Positions 39,237 through 48,983 are shown, counted from the stretch's first letter. The stretch: 64,000 bases of DNA from Neorhizobium petrolearium (GCF_017873175.1 NZ_JAGGJW010000002.1:372001-436000); one strand, 5' to 3'. Program-made: numbers and translations. The notes: generated by a model from the sequence alone, not told the origin.

Positions 39237-40855
39237 GCGACCTCCGCAAATGGGTTCTCGCGAGAAATCGCCGAATCCGGGAAAGTGAACCAATCGAGCG
39301 ACAGCCCGTAGCGGTCCTCGTGATAAGCTTGCATACGTTTGACGATCCCTTTGTCGGACGGCGGATTGAGCCGCAGCGCCCTTCCCCAGCGATAGTGCGT
39401 GACCACGCCGTCCCGAACGACCAGATCGCCGTTCTTGAACACCAATGCGGCGTCGCGGAACATCTTCTGGATGTCCTGGCCTTTCCGGTAGACGGCAATA
39501 TCCGCGATCGCGCCGGGACCGAGATGACCGCGATCATCAAGCCCGAGCAGTTTGGCGGGCGCTCCTCTCGTCATAACGGCGACCTCATCAAGCGTATACT
39601 CGCGCGAGATCGAGGCAAGCGTGGTCAGTTCCAGCGCGGACTGGTCGAGTTCTGCCATCTTCGCGTTGCGGGCATCGCGGCGCATCAACAGCTCGAACAG
39701 TTCCGGATAGGCTGTGAAGGGGGCACCGTTCGGATGATCGGTGGTAAAGAAGACACGCCAGGGGTCGTCGATCAGCAGGAAAAGCTCCAGCCCCACCGCC
39801 CATTGCAGCGAACCATAATAATCCTGGCGATAGCGATAGGGCACGATACCGCCGCCATTGCCGTCACCATCGAAGAGAACGGACTTTTTCGGACTGGCGG
39901 TCCGCATTCCGGAATATTGCCTTATGACGTCGGCCGAAATCGTCACGGTCTGCCCGAACATCACCTGGCCGACATCGATCGTCACGTCCGGATTGCCGTT
40001 GACCAGTTCGGCAAGACGGGCGGCCTCGGACGAGAATCCGCGTCTGCCCTCGGTCCCATAGCCATAGAACTGCAGGTGCGCGAGATGGAGCGGCCGACCA
40101 TTTGACGCGCCGATTGTCTCAGCGGCCGTCGCCGCATTTCCCGCAATTCCAAGGTTGTTGGCATGAACATGGAGGGGATGGGGAATACCCAGACGACCGA
40201 CCGAGGCCTGCAGCACCTCCACGATCCTGCGGGAACTGACGCCGTAGGAGGGGACGACGTCGTCGAAGGAGAAAGTGCGGATGTTCTCCTTGAAGGCGGC
40301 CGAGGCGCCGGCATTGATAACCTTCACGCCAAGCGCCCTCGATCTCGATACGGTCCAGGCCACATAGTCGTCGATCATCGCCGACGAGGCATTGTCCCGG
40401 ATCATCGACAAGAGAAAATCGTCATTGCCCAGGATCGTAAGCGTCGCCTTGTCGATGATCGGAATGTCGGCAAGCTCCATATGGGTATGAAGCGCGTTCG
40501 ACGGCGACATGGCCGGTTCGACCACGGTCGTGAACCCCATCTGCGCGTAGAGGCACCCCGTCCGGAACGTCGACCATCCAGCATTCGAAAGCGGCGTATG
40601 TTGCGGCCGCTTGAGATGCGCGGCGTGTTGTTCCGGTAACAGAAGACGCGCAGTATTCACATTGCCGCCGCCAATATGGGAATGAATGTCTATCGCCCCG
40701 GCCATGACGAAGCAGCCTGAAAGGTCATAGGTCTTGTCCGCCCTCTTGGAGACGGGTTTCTCTACGATGATGCCGCCCTTGATCCAGACATCGCGCTTGC
40801 CCGCCAAGCCGTTGACCGGATCGATCACTTCTCCCCCTGCAAGACGGATCAGCAT
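39224..40855 (-). CDS. fhcA: Formyltransferase/hydrolase complex subunit A
   Basis: A 543-residue amidohydrolase-fold subunit that hydrolyses formylmethylofuran to formate. Metal-site features include AGAIDIHSHIGGGNVN near residue 52 (HxH), HVHANNLG and HLAHLQFYGYG near 225-265, and FFTTDHPNGAPF near 375. Overlaps fhcB by 7 bases. It is the catalytic partner of FhcD in the FhcABCD complex. Confidence 0.96.
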   Translation of the reverse strand: MLIRLAGGEVIDPVNGLAGKRDVWIKGGIIVEKPVSKRADKTYDLSGCFVMAGAIDIHSHIGGGNVNTARLLLPEQHAAHLKRPQHTPLSNAGWSTFRTGCLYAQMGFTTVVEPAMSPSNALHTHMELADIPIIDKATLTILGNDDFLLSMIRDNASSAMIDDYVAWTVSRSRALGVKVINAGASAAFKENIRTFSFDDVVPSYGVSSRRIVEVLQASVGRLGIPHPLHVHANNLGIAGNAATAAETIGASNGRPLHLAHLQFYGYGTEGRRGFSSEAARLAELVNGNPDVTIDVGQVMFGQTVTISADVIRQYSGMRTASPKKSVLFDGDGNGGGIVPYRYRQDYYGSLQWAVGLELFLLIDDPWRVFFTTDHPNGAPFTAYPELFELLMRRDARNAKMAELDQSALELTTLASISREYTLDEVAVMTRGAPAKLLGLDDRGHLGPGAIADIAVYRKGQDIQKMFRDAALVFKNGDLVVRDGVVTHYRWGRALRLNPPSDKGIVKRMQAYHEDRYGLSLDWFTFPDSAISRENPFAEVACRS

Positions 40856-41940
40856 GAGGCCACGTCCTCACCCTGCAAAGCATGCTGAAGCTGCTCGACG
40901 ATCACGTAAACACTGGGAAGATCGGACGGCGCTTTTGCCACAGCGGACCTCAAGGTTCCGATGCGGCTCGAATAAACCACGCCATCATGGTCGAGACCCG
41001 CTTTGCCGATGCGAACAGTAACCGCTGCGCCGGCTACCGGCCGGTCGCTTCTCGTCAGCACGATCGTCGGCAGGCCGCTACGCCTCGGCGGATCCACCTC
41101 GTCACGCTCCGAGACCCATAGATGCAGATCCGCCTCCTCTCCGGCTATCATCCGGTCCACATCACAAAGCCATGGGTCATAAACTGGCGAACCGGTCGAA
41201 AAGCCGGTTCGCGGCGGAAATCCCGTCATCCAGGTCGAGGTGAGGACCATGCCCCAGGCGTCGTCGTCGGAAGGCAGGAAAAGAGCCGTCGCACGCCGTT
41301 TTTTATTGATGTCGATGAGCATGCCCTGCAGCATCGTGAGGCTGGCGGCATCTCCGAAATGGGAGAAGACGAAAACGGGAAAATCCGCGTTCGCCACCGT
41401 CCCCAGAAAGGCGTCGATATTGTCGAGCACAACGGATGCTTTTCTCGCAGCCAGTGATGCTCTGAGAACCCCAAGCACCGCATCGATGGGAAGATCGGAC
41501 GAACCGGCGTCGACAGCTTTCGCCCGTCGCTGCAATTTGCCGCTCAGGGCCAAAGTTGCCTTCCCCCTGATATGAAACCAGCGGCGCTTGCCAGACCGAG
41601 GCAGGTCCGGCGTCGTGGCCGCAAGAGAAAGAAGCAGATCGTGATGAACGGCCGGAACATCTCCGACGACGACAATCACATCGGCGCGACGCTGTACTTC
41701 CGTCGCCGTCGCAAAGAACCCGCCAATATCCGTATGCAGGGCGACCTGATGAACGAGATCGCGACCGTTCACATGGTCATAGGTCGCCCCGACCTGCTCT
41801 GCCAACGCTATCAGGCTGCGGCATCCATGGATATCCGAATCGAGGGAAAATACCGGGCAGCGGCTTTTTGCCAGAAGCTTTGCCGCCTGCTCGATTGCTG
41901 TCGGCAAAGGAACTGTTCGGCTGCCGATCCATGCAACCAT
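40849..41940 (-). CDS. fhcB: Formyltransferase/hydrolase complex subunit B
   Basis: A 363-residue homologue of the molybdenum/tungsten subunit of formylmethanofuran dehydrogenase. It starts at MVAWIGSRTVP, so the N-terminal Fe-S cysteines and the active-site Cys/Sec region of the archaeal enzyme are absent, as is usual for bacterial FhcB, which has no redox role. ATG at 41940 fits the GGAG four bases upstream better than the GTG one codon earlier. Residues such as ASLTMLQGMLIDINKKRRATALFLP near 210 match the family. Confidence 0.93.
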   Translation of the reverse strand: MVAWIGSRTVPLPTAIEQAAKLLAKSRCPVFSLDSDIHGCRSLIALAEQVGATYDHVNGRDLVHQVALHTDIGGFFATATEVQRRADVIVVVGDVPAVHHDLLLSLAATTPDLPRSGKRRWFHIRGKATLALSGKLQRRAKAVDAGSSDLPIDAVLGVLRASLAARKASVVLDNIDAFLGTVANADFPVFVFSHFGDAASLTMLQGMLIDINKKRRATALFLPSDDDAWGMVLTSTWMTGFPPRTGFSTGSPVYDPWLCDVDRMIAGEEADLHLWVSERDEVDPPRRSGLPTIVLTRSDRPVAGAAVTVRIGKAGLDHDGVVYSSRIGTLRSAVAKAPSDLPSVYVIVEQLQHALQGEDVASC

Positions 41941-42020
41941 CACACTCCGAAACTTTCTGGTGCCGACCTGAATTTATCCGTTCTTCGCCAAATGTGAAGT
42001 CCATCCGGCGAAAAATGCAG

Positions 42021-42413
42021 TCAGCTATCGTATTTCAAGTACGCAAATCGCTGATCGGTATTGGGGGTACCTTCCAAAGCCCCACCTTCCTTGCCTGGCT
42101 GCCACTGGACGACATCCTCAATCTTCCTGGCGAGTTCGAAATCCTTGTCGGTAATGCCTTTTGCCGCATGATTCACCAGCAAGACCTCCACCCAGGCATA
42201 GGATGCCTTGATATCCGGATGATGCCATGCCGCCTCTGCCAGATGGCCGACGGTATTGATGACCATCAGCGTGGATTTCCAGCCGTGCGTTTTGTATCTG
42301 CGGCGAATCCAGCCGTTTTCGTAACGCCAATGCGGAAGTTCCGCCTGCAGTTTCGAGACGATCTCGTCCTCCGAATAAACGCGCTCCCGTTTCCGTCCCG
42401 TCTCGTCGCTCAT
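42021..42413 (-). CDS. Pterin-4a-carbinolamine dehydratase-like protein
   Basis: A 130-residue PCD/DCoH-fold protein. The active-site His pattern is visible in VGHLAEAAWHHPDI near residue 65, followed by WVEVLLVNHAAKGITDKDFELARKIE, which closely matches the family. ATG at 42413 has GAGGAG 9 bases upstream. It heads the minus-strand operon leading into fhcBADC. PCD-like genes are often part of H4MPT clusters; the role there (possibly recycling or making the pterin) is unclear. Confidence 0.92.
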   Translation of the reverse strand: MSDETGRKRERVYSEDEIVSKLQAELPHWRYENGWIRRRYKTHGWKSTLMVINTVGHLAEAAWHHPDIKASYAWVEVLLVNHAAKGITDKDFELARKIEDVVQWQPGKEGGALEGTPNTDQRFAYLKYDS

Positions 42414-42526
42414 CGCAGATGCTCCTCGTTTCTTTTCACCCGCCTCTTCACGCTGGCTTGCGCCGGTAGCAAAATAGGATAACATGAACTCAGGGCCCGA
42501 TTATCAAAAAGTTCAGAATCGAACCG

Positions 42527-43513
42527 ATGTCGGACTCCGTCTCCATTCAAGTTCCTGGACGCCTGCACCTCGGATTTTTGGATATCCCTGGAAAGGACAG
42601 CTCGCGCTTTGGAAGCATCGGCTTACCTCTCGATGGCATATCAACCAGGCTGGAAGTATCGAGGGCGACGAGGACCAGCGTTCATGGCAATGAGAGCGCC
42701 CGCGTATTCTCGCACCTGGCGGCTCTCCGATCCCATCTCGATCTCGCCGATCATCATCAGATCACCGTGTTCGAGACCATTCCCGCTCATGCGGGATTAG
42801 GATCCGGGACTCAGCTCGCGCTCGCCGTTTCGGCGGCCCTTCGGACATTGCACGGTCTGCCGTTTCGCGTCAGCGACGATGCCGCCTTTCTCGGGCGCGG
42901 CGTGCGATCGGGGATCGGCATTGCGGCTTTCGAAGAAGGCGGTCTCATTTTTGACGCCGGCAAGGCCAAAGACGACCTGACGCCGACCGTCATTTCCCGC
43001 ATCCCGTTTCCGAACGAATGGCGCATCATCCTGGTCCTGGACAGCGGCGCTCAGGGCATTCACGGGGACGCCGAAATCAAAGCCTTCCACACGCTTCCAC
43101 CGTTTCCTGAGGAGAGCTCCGCTTCGATCTGCCGCCATGCGCTGATGGAGATCATGCCTGCCTTGATTGAGAAGGACATCGCGACGTTCGGCAATGCGAT
43201 CACGGCGATCCAGCAGAAGCTTGGCGATTATTTCGCGCCGGCTCAGGGCGGGCGTTTCACCAGCCGGGCAGTAGAGGAAACGCTCACGAGGCTAGCTGAA
43301 TGTGGCGCAGTGGGTATCGGGCAAAGCTCCTGGGGGCCAACAGGATTCGCTTTTGCTGAATCGCAGGTTGCGGCCGAACGCATCACCGCCGCCGCTGCGC
43401 TGCAGGATACCCAGACGACGATCCGTATCGTCGCCGCCAGAAACAATGGGGCGACGATCACGCGAAAGACAAAACCAGCCGAATTGGAGCTGGCATACAA
43501 GAACCGCTGCTAG
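42527..43513 (+). CDS. mptG: Beta-RFAP synthase (H4MPT biosynthesis)
   Basis: A 328-residue GHMP-fold enzyme that joins PRPP with p-aminobenzoate (or a 4-hydroxybenzoate) in the first specific step of H4MPT synthesis. Family motifs: VPGRLHLGFLDIPGKD near residue 9 and the glycine-rich AHAGLGSGTQLALAVSAALR near 85. Near the end GIGQSSWGPTGFAF near 275 is the second conserved loop. Starts the plus-strand operon with mtdB and mch, divergent from the PCD-like gene. Confidence 0.94.
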   Translation: MSDSVSIQVPGRLHLGFLDIPGKDSSRFGSIGLPLDGISTRLEVSRATRTSVHGNESARVFSHLAALRSHLDLADHHQITVFETIPAHAGLGSGTQLALAVSAALRTLHGLPFRVSDDAAFLGRGVRSGIGIAAFEEGGLIFDAGKAKDDLTPTVISRIPFPNEWRIILVLDSGAQGIHGDAEIKAFHTLPPFPEESSASICRHALMEIMPALIEKDIATFGNAITAIQQKLGDYFAPAQGGRFTSRAVEETLTRLAECGAVGIGQSSWGPTGFAFAESQVAAERITAAAALQDTQTTIRIVAARNNGATITRKTKPAELELAYKNRC

Positions 43514-43526
43514 GGGAGGCAAAGCA

Positions 43527-44423
43527 ATGGGCCGGAAAACCATTCTTCATATGCTCACGCCGTTGAGACAGATGAGCCCCTTCGACGTCAACATGGCTCT
43601 TGATGCGGGTTATGATCATGTCATTCCCTACACGGATGTGGCGCTCGCAGACGTGACCGGCCTCGTTCAGGATGCGATCTTTTCGCGCCCACCGGACGCC
43701 GGTGTCGCCACCGGTGTTTTCATTGCCGGGCGAGATACTGTCCTGGCGCTCGACATGATCGATGCCGCGAGAGCGGCAATGGTGCCTCCCTTCGAAATTT
43801 CGGTTTTTGCCGATCCCGCCGGTTCGTTCACGACGGCTGCGGCAATGGCGGCCAAGGTCGAGGCGGCGCTCAAAAAACTGCATGATCGAAGCCTTGCCGG
43901 AACGAAAGTGACGATTTTCGGAGCGACCGGCGTCGTCGGTTATTGCACGGCGGTGATATCCGCCAAGGAAGGCGCAGACGTCACGCTGGCGGGCCACGAC
44001 GGAACGAGCCGTGTTGAAAAGATAGCGGAAGCCATCAAGGCCCGTTTTGGCGTCACGGTGACGGCGGCCGATGGCTCGACGGACGAGAAAAAGACAGGTC
44101 TGTTGCAGGAGACAGAGGTTGTCCTGGCCGCAGCAAAAGCCGGCGTCAGAGTAATTTCGGTCGGGCAACTTCACTCGGCGACGCGTCTGCTCATCGCAGC
44201 GGACGTCAATGCTGTACCACCCTCGGGTATCGAAGGCCTGGCGGCCAACGCAAAGGCCGATAAACTGGGCGAGACATCGGCGATCGGCATCGGTGCTCTC
44301 ACCATCGGAAACCTTAAATACAAGACTCAATCCGGCCTGTTCAAACAGATGATCGGCGCCGAAAAACCGGTCATCTACGATTTCCAGGATGCTTTCGCCC
44401 TTGCCCGCAGCATCGAAAAATAG
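43527..44423 (+). CDS. mtdB: Methylene-H4MPT dehydrogenase
   Basis: A 298-residue NAD(P)-dependent dehydrogenase of the H4MPT pathway. The start KTILHMLTPLRQMSPFDVNMALDAGYD and the Rossmann motif FGATGVVGYCTAV near residue 130 are typical of MtdB; the cluster setting fits MtdB rather than MtdA. ATG at 43527 has GGGGAGG 9 bases upstream and follows mptG by 13 bases; the frame is open through mptG but not used. Confidence 0.95.
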   Translation: MGRKTILHMLTPLRQMSPFDVNMALDAGYDHVIPYTDVALADVTGLVQDAIFSRPPDAGVATGVFIAGRDTVLALDMIDAARAAMVPPFEISVFADPAGSFTTAAAMAAKVEAALKKLHDRSLAGTKVTIFGATGVVGYCTAVISAKEGADVTLAGHDGTSRVEKIAEAIKARFGVTVTAADGSTDEKKTGLLQETEVVLAAAKAGVRVISVGQLHSATRLLIAADVNAVPPSGIEGLAANAKADKLGETSAIGIGALTIGNLKYKTQSGLFKQMIGAEKPVIYDFQDAFALARSIEK

Positions 44424-45525
44424 CCCCGCCATTCTGATCGCGGCCGTTTCCGGCCGGTCACTTGCCGCAGCAGCGCGCCGTGCCGGTTTCAGACCGCTGG
44501 TGGCCGATCTCTTTGGCGACTCCGATACGGTCGCTCTGGCTGAGAGGACTGCGCGACTTCCCGGCAGCATACGCGATGGAATCGACGGCGGAAAAATAGT
44601 CGACATCCTCGTGGGTCTGGCACGACACAAGGAGCCGGTCGCACTGGTCTATGGCTCAGGTTTCGAGCGTCGCCCTGACATCCTCGATATACTCGCCCAA
44701 ACCTTTCGGATTGCCGGAAACAGCGCTGCGACGATACGCGCGGTCAAGGATCCGGCAGGCTTGTCTCGCCTCTGCCGGGATCTCGATATCAGGCATCCGG
44801 CAATCCGCTTCTCCGCACCGGAGCAGAACGGCTGGCTTATAAAGCTCGGCGGCGGCGCCGGAGGCTCGCATGTCCGGCCCGCAGGGGCGGCAACCCTGGA
44901 GAATGGCTATTATTACCAGAAGTTCGTCCGGGGCAGCAGCATCTCGGCTCTCTTCCTGGCGCAGTCGGGAAGCGCCCGTATCGTGGGCTTCAGCCGACAA
45001 TGGTCCGCGCCCTCGCGGTCCTCGCCCTATCGCTACGGCGGCGCCGTGCGGCTTAGGCGCTTCGACCGTGAGAAGAAAAGGCAGATCGCCGGCTGGCTCG
45101 ACAAACTGACGAAGCGCACCGGCCTCGTCGGTCTCTGCAGCGCCGATTTCATCGATGGGCCGGACGGCCTGCACCTCATCGAAATAAATCCACGGCCGGG
45201 CGCAACGCTCGATATCTTCGACAGCGAAGAGGCACCCTTGCTCGCCGCGCATTTGAGTGCCGTGCGGGGCGAAAACATCACGGTGCCGACTTATCGCGGA
45301 ACGAAAGCTTCGGCAATCGCCTACGCACCCTATGACATTTCCCGTTTTCCCCAGATCGAATGGCCTAGCATGACTGCCGATCACCAAAATCCGGGGTCAG
45401 CGCTATGCGCCGATGACCCCGTTTGTACCGTCCTGGCCCAGGCACGATCCGCCGCCGCCGCCGAACGGGCTGTGAAACGTCGTGTCAACGAAATGGCGGA
45501 GCATTGGAAGGAGAGTTTCCAATGA
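44389..45525 (+). CDS. ATP-grasp protein of the H4MPT cluster
   Basis: A 378-residue ATP-grasp enzyme. Nucleotide and metal-binding features are IKLGGGAGGSHVRP near residue 152 and HLIEINPRPGATLDIFD near 265. It begins inside the 3' end of mtdB (35-base overlap) and its stop overlaps the mch start (ATGA), so the gene order is tightly kept. Similar ATP-grasp genes occur in other bacterial H4MPT clusters without a proven reaction that I can name. It may add an amino acid or phosphoribosyl-linked group in H4MPT or methylofuran synthesis. Confidence 0.88.
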   Translation: MLSPLPAASKNSPAILIAAVSGRSLAAAARRAGFRPLVADLFGDSDTVALAERTARLPGSIRDGIDGGKIVDILVGLARHKEPVALVYGSGFERRPDILDILAQTFRIAGNSAATIRAVKDPAGLSRLCRDLDIRHPAIRFSAPEQNGWLIKLGGGAGGSHVRPAGAATLENGYYYQKFVRGSSISALFLAQSGSARIVGFSRQWSAPSRSSPYRYGGAVRLRRFDREKKRQIAGWLDKLTKRTGLVGLCSADFIDGPDGLHLIEINPRPGATLDIFDSEEAPLLAAHLSAVRGENITVPTYRGTKASAIAYAPYDISRFPQIEWPSMTADHQNPGSALCADDPVCTVLAQARSAAAAERAVKRRVNEMAEHWKESFQ

Positions 45526-46481
45526 TGAACGGCAAAGCCCATCTCAATAGAAGTGCCCAGCGCATCGTAGATCAGATCATTGCCGACGGAGAGCGGCTCG
45601 GCATTACCCATACCCGCGGTGCGCTCGGAGAACATCTGATCGATGCCGGCGCGGACAGTCCCGGCGGGCTCGAAGTAGGGCTGCGGATGACGGAAATCTG
45701 CATGGGCGGCTTGGGGACCGTCTCCATGGCACTCGATCGCCACAATGAACAGTGGCCGCTAACCGTCACAGTCCATTCCTCGCAGCCGGTCCTCGCCTGC
45801 CTCGGCAGCCAGTACGCCGGCTGGCGCCTCTCGCACGAGAAATATTTCGCCATGGGCTCCGGTCCTGCGCGTCTTCTGGCCCGGGTGGAGCCGCTGTTCG
45901 AGGAGATCGCTTATACCGAAACCGACGCCTCCACTTCGGTTCTCGTGCTGGAAACGCACAAGCCGCCGCCATCCGCTGTGGTCGAGAAGGTGGCGGTAGC
46001 GACAGGGCTGGCGCCTGAGGCCCTGACTTTCATCTATGCCCCGACACAAAGCCTTGCCGGTTCCGTGCAGATCATCGGCCGCTCCCTGGAGGTCGCCCTT
46101 CACAAGGCGCACAGCCTCCACTTCCCCCTGGACAACATCATCGACGGGGCGGGATGCTCGCCGGTTCCGGCTCCCCATCCCGATTTCCTGCAGGCCATGG
46201 GCCGGACGAACGATGCCATCATCTATGGTGGGCTGGTGCAGCTGTTCGTTCGTGGCAGTGCATCCGCTGCACGAGAACTCGCCGAGCAACTGCCGAGCAA
46301 CAGGTCACGCGACTACGGGCAGCCTTTCGCGGAAACCTTCAAGAAATTCAACGGCGACTTCTACGCGATCGATCCACATCTCTTCAGCCCGGCCGAAGTG
46401 ATTGTCACGGCCGTCGAAACAGGCGAGACTTTTCGTGCCGGTGAATGGAACAGGCAGATGCTGGAGCAATCTCTTGGCTGA
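45522..46481 (+). CDS. mch: Methenyl-H4MPT cyclohydrolase
   Basis: A 319-residue enzyme opening methenyl-H4MPT to formyl-H4MPT. Conserved parts include GGLEVGLRMTEICMGGLGTVS near residue 50, VTVHSSQPVLACLGSQYAGW near 85 and KYFAMGSGPARLLA near 107. ATG at 45522 has AAGGAG 8 bases upstream and overlaps the ATP-grasp stop. Expected length. Confidence 0.97.
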   Translation: MMNGKAHLNRSAQRIVDQIIADGERLGITHTRGALGEHLIDAGADSPGGLEVGLRMTEICMGGLGTVSMALDRHNEQWPLTVTVHSSQPVLACLGSQYAGWRLSHEKYFAMGSGPARLLARVEPLFEEIAYTETDASTSVLVLETHKPPPSAVVEKVAVATGLAPEALTFIYAPTQSLAGSVQIIGRSLEVALHKAHSLHFPLDNIIDGAGCSPVPAPHPDFLQAMGRTNDAIIYGGLVQLFVRGSASAARELAEQLPSNRSRDYGQPFAETFKKFNGDFYAIDPHLFSPAEVIVTAVETGETFRAGEWNRQMLEQSLG

Positions 46482-47406
46482 GCAGATAGCAATTTCCGAT
46501 AAAATTCTGATCGTTTCCGACAAGCCGGACGGCCAGGTGAAACAGCTAAGGCGCTCCTTCAAGGAACTCGGTTCCGAGGCAATCTTCTGCCCACTTGCCG
46601 ATATCGCGTTCGATACGCGCTACCCTTCGGGCATCGCCATCCCGACACTCGACGGCGCTCTTCCGGCTGGCGTGATCGTCCGCTCCATCTCCGCCGGCAC
46701 TTTCGAAGCGGTCACGCGCCGCCTCGGCATCCTGCACGCCCTCACCCATCTCGGCGTGCCGGTCTGGAATTCGGCCAAGGCGATCGAGCGTTGCGTCGAC
46801 AAATCGACAACCACTTTTTTTCTCGCGAATGCCGGCATCCCGACGCCGCAGACCTTCGCCGTGGAAGGTCCCCACAATGCCAAAGCCATCGTCGAGCGCG
46901 AGGTGTCCGACGGTCCGCTCGTGCTGAAACCGCTCTTCGGCTCGCAGGGGCGCGGAATCAGACTCATCCGCTCGATCGAGGACCTGCCCGATCCTGATGA
47001 TGTCGATAACGTCTATTACCTGCAGCGTCTGGTCGTGAGGAATGGGCCACCCTACCGGGACTACAGGATATTCGTCAGCAACGGCGAAATCCTCGGCATG
47101 ATGGGACGTTGCGCCGACGGCTGGATCACCAATATCGCACGCGGAGCAAAGGCGGAATCTGTGACAGGGCCATTGCGCCAGAAGCTCGAAGAACTCGCGC
47201 TTGCCGCGACTTCGGCCATCGGCACCGACTTTGCCGGCATCGACATCGTTCAAGGATGCGAAGGCAATCTCCTCGTGCTGGAAGTCAACAGCATGCCCGC
47301 CTGGACCGGTCTGCAATCCGTCGTTCCCGTCCGCATCTCCGATTGCATCGCTCGGGCGATGAGCGAGCTTCTCAATCCTGAAATCAAGGAAAGACCTGCC
47401 GCATGA
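46474..47406 (+). CDS. RimK-type ATP-grasp ligase (MptN-like)
   Basis: A 310-residue ATP-grasp of the RimK group. Substrate/ATP features: VDKSTTTFFLANAGIPTPQT near residue 110, PLFGSQGRGIRLI near 150 and LLVLEVNSMPAWTGLQ near 270. I propose a TTG start at 46474, 7 bases after GGAG and overlapping mch by 8 bases; no ATG gives a sensible N-terminus except well inside mch. The archaeal relative MptN adds glutamate to H4MPT, so a glutamate ligase acting on H4MPT or methylofuran is plausible. Confidence 0.88.
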   Translation: MAEQIAISDKILIVSDKPDGQVKQLRRSFKELGSEAIFCPLADIAFDTRYPSGIAIPTLDGALPAGVIVRSISAGTFEAVTRRLGILHALTHLGVPVWNSAKAIERCVDKSTTTFFLANAGIPTPQTFAVEGPHNAKAIVEREVSDGPLVLKPLFGSQGRGIRLIRSIEDLPDPDDVDNVYYLQRLVVRNGPPYRDYRIFVSNGEILGMMGRCADGWITNIARGAKAESVTGPLRQKLEELALAATSAIGTDFAGIDIVQGCEGNLLVLEVNSMPAWTGLQSVVPVRISDCIARAMSELLNPEIKERPAA

Positions 47407-48266
47407 CGCTGACGCGGCAGCAGATCATGACGGCATATCTCGATGCTTGCCTAGCGGAGATCGAGGCCTTGAAACCCGGCAATGTCCATCGCTTTGCCGA
47501 TGGCCACCGGATGACCGCGAACCAGTTCATTGAAAGCGCCGAGGTCAGCGCGCCGCTGGTTTCCGAACCAGGCACATCGGTCGGTCGGCGCGTTCTCGGC
47601 GCCATGACGGCGACGTGCAAAAAGGTGGGAACGAACACCAATCTCGGCATCCTCCTGCTCTGCGCACCGCTCGCCAAGGCCGCCGAAAGTAGCACGACAA
47701 ATTTCCGCAGGGATCTTATCCGCACATTGGACGAGATGGATGCTGAGGATGCGCGCGACGTCTTCGCCGCCATCCGGCTCACCAATCCGGGAGGGCTGGG
47801 CAACGCTGAAGAACAGGATGTCCGGGAAGAACCGACAGTGTCCCTCATTGAGGCCATGGGCATGGCCGCCGACCGCGACATGATCGCGAGACAATATACG
47901 ACCGGCTTTGCGGACATATTCACCGGCGGCCTGTCTGCCTGGACGGGAGCGACAGACAGGGGCGAAGAGGACATGTGGCCGACGATCTTCATCTACCTTC
48001 ATTTCCTGTCGTCATTTCCCGACAGTCATGTCGGGCGCAAGTACGGCATCGATCTCGCCGAAGAAATCCGGAAAGAAGCGGAAATGATATGCCGCACGGT
48101 AACAGACGAGATGAACCTATCGAGGCGGGAAAAGGTCCTGCTGGCCTTCGACAAACGGCTCAAGGACATGGATATCAATCCCGGAACCTCTGCCGATCTC
48201 ACCGTAGCCACGCTTTTTGTCTGCAACATGAACTTCGGCTTGCATAATCCCGACTTAAATGCTTGA
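47403..48266 (+). CDS. CitG-like triphosphoribosyl-dephospho-CoA synthase family protein
   Basis: A 287-residue protein resembling CitG/MdcB (triphosphoribosyl-dephospho-CoA synthase). Family features are the LDACLAEIEALKPGNVHRF start, KKVGTNTNLGILLLCAPLAKA near residue 75 and LRLTNPGGLGNAEEQDV near 125. It overlaps the RimK-like gene by four bases and ends the plus-strand operon. No citrate or malonate lyase is nearby, so a ribosyl-transfer step in H4MPT synthesis is more likely than acyl-carrier prosthetic-group synthesis. Confidence 0.9.
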   Translation: MTLTRQQIMTAYLDACLAEIEALKPGNVHRFADGHRMTANQFIESAEVSAPLVSEPGTSVGRRVLGAMTATCKKVGTNTNLGILLLCAPLAKAAESSTTNFRRDLIRTLDEMDAEDARDVFAAIRLTNPGGLGNAEEQDVREEPTVSLIEAMGMAADRDMIARQYTTGFADIFTGGLSAWTGATDRGEEDMWPTIFIYLHFLSSFPDSHVGRKYGIDLAEEIRKEAEMICRTVTDEMNLSRREKVLLAFDKRLKDMDINPGTSADLTVATLFVCNMNFGLHNPDLNA

Positions 48267-48428
48267 ATTTGATTGGCGAACAAATCTTACTCGCTGCTAT
48301 CTGGCCAACCGACCCAGTCAAAGGGTGCTGCGAACAAGGATAGCTGTCCATCGAGCGCGTGTCTCGTGTGGTACGGCTTCTTTGGACGAACGCATTTTTG
48401 ACCATACGGTACAAGGGAGGAATTGGCC

Positions 48429-48935
48429 GTGGCAAAGATTAGCAAGGTAATGGTTGGTGAGTCTCTCGTTGGTGAGGGAAATGAAGTCGCTCATATCGAT
48501 CTTCTGATCGGACCGCGCGGAAGTGCTGTGGAAACGGCATTCTGCAACGCACTCACGAACAACAAGGACGGGTTTACATCGCTGCTGGCGGTCATCGCGC
48601 CGAACCTGGCATGCAAGCCTAATACGATATTGTTCAACAAGGTCACCATCAAGGGTGCAAAACAGGCCGTGCAAATGTTCGGCCCGGCACAGCATGCAGT
48701 GGCAAAGGCAGTACAGGACAGCGTTGCCGAAGGCATCATCCCAGCGGAAGAGGCAGATGACGTCTTCATCTGCGTCGGCGTCTTCATCCATTGGGAGGCC
48801 GAGGACGATGCCAAGATCCAGGACTATAACTACCGGGCAACGAAGGAAGCGATCGAACGCGCCGTAACGGGCAAACCGACCGCGGCGGAAGCAACCGCTC
48901 AGCGGGACACGGTCAAGCATCCTTTCAGCGCTTAG
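48429..48935 (+). CDS. fae: Formaldehyde-activating enzyme
   Basis: A 168-residue enzyme that condenses formaldehyde with H4MPT. It is highly conserved: [23 protein letters not shown] near residue 9 (with the catalytic His in AHIDL), [29 protein letters not shown] and [20 protein letters not shown] start at 48429 gives [10 protein letters not shown], matching known Fae N-termini, with GGAGG 8 bases upstream; the TTG at 48423 is too close to that box. It has its own upstream region of 162 bases. Confidence 0.97.
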   Translation: MAKISKVMVGESLVGEGNEVAHIDLLIGPRGSAVETAFCNALTNNKDGFTSLLAVIAPNLACKPNTILFNKVTIKGAKQAVQMFGPAQHAVAKAVQDSVAEGIIPAEEADDVFICVGVFIHWEAEDDAKIQDYNYRATKEAIERAVTGKPTAAEATAQRDTVKHPFSA

Positions 48936-48961
48936 ACAAGCAGCAACCCCGCACAGAGCGA

Positions 48962-48983
48962 GCCGCCCGTGGAAACAGGCGGC
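48962..48983. terminator. Hairpin downstream of fae
   Basis: A perfect 6-bp GC stem (GCCGCC / GGCGGC) with a 10-base loop, 27 bases after the fae stop. Only a short CTGTTG follows, so it may be a weak terminator between convergent fae and the HisA-like gene. Confidence 0.45.

Noticed and set aside
38349..39311. Open frame opposite fhcD
   Set aside because: fhcD is certain by motif; the opposite frame reads as arginine-rich nonsense.
47403..48266. Citrate or malonate lyase prosthetic-group synthesis (CitG/MdcB)
   Set aside because: No lyase subunits or CitX are present; the gene is in the mtdB-mch operon.
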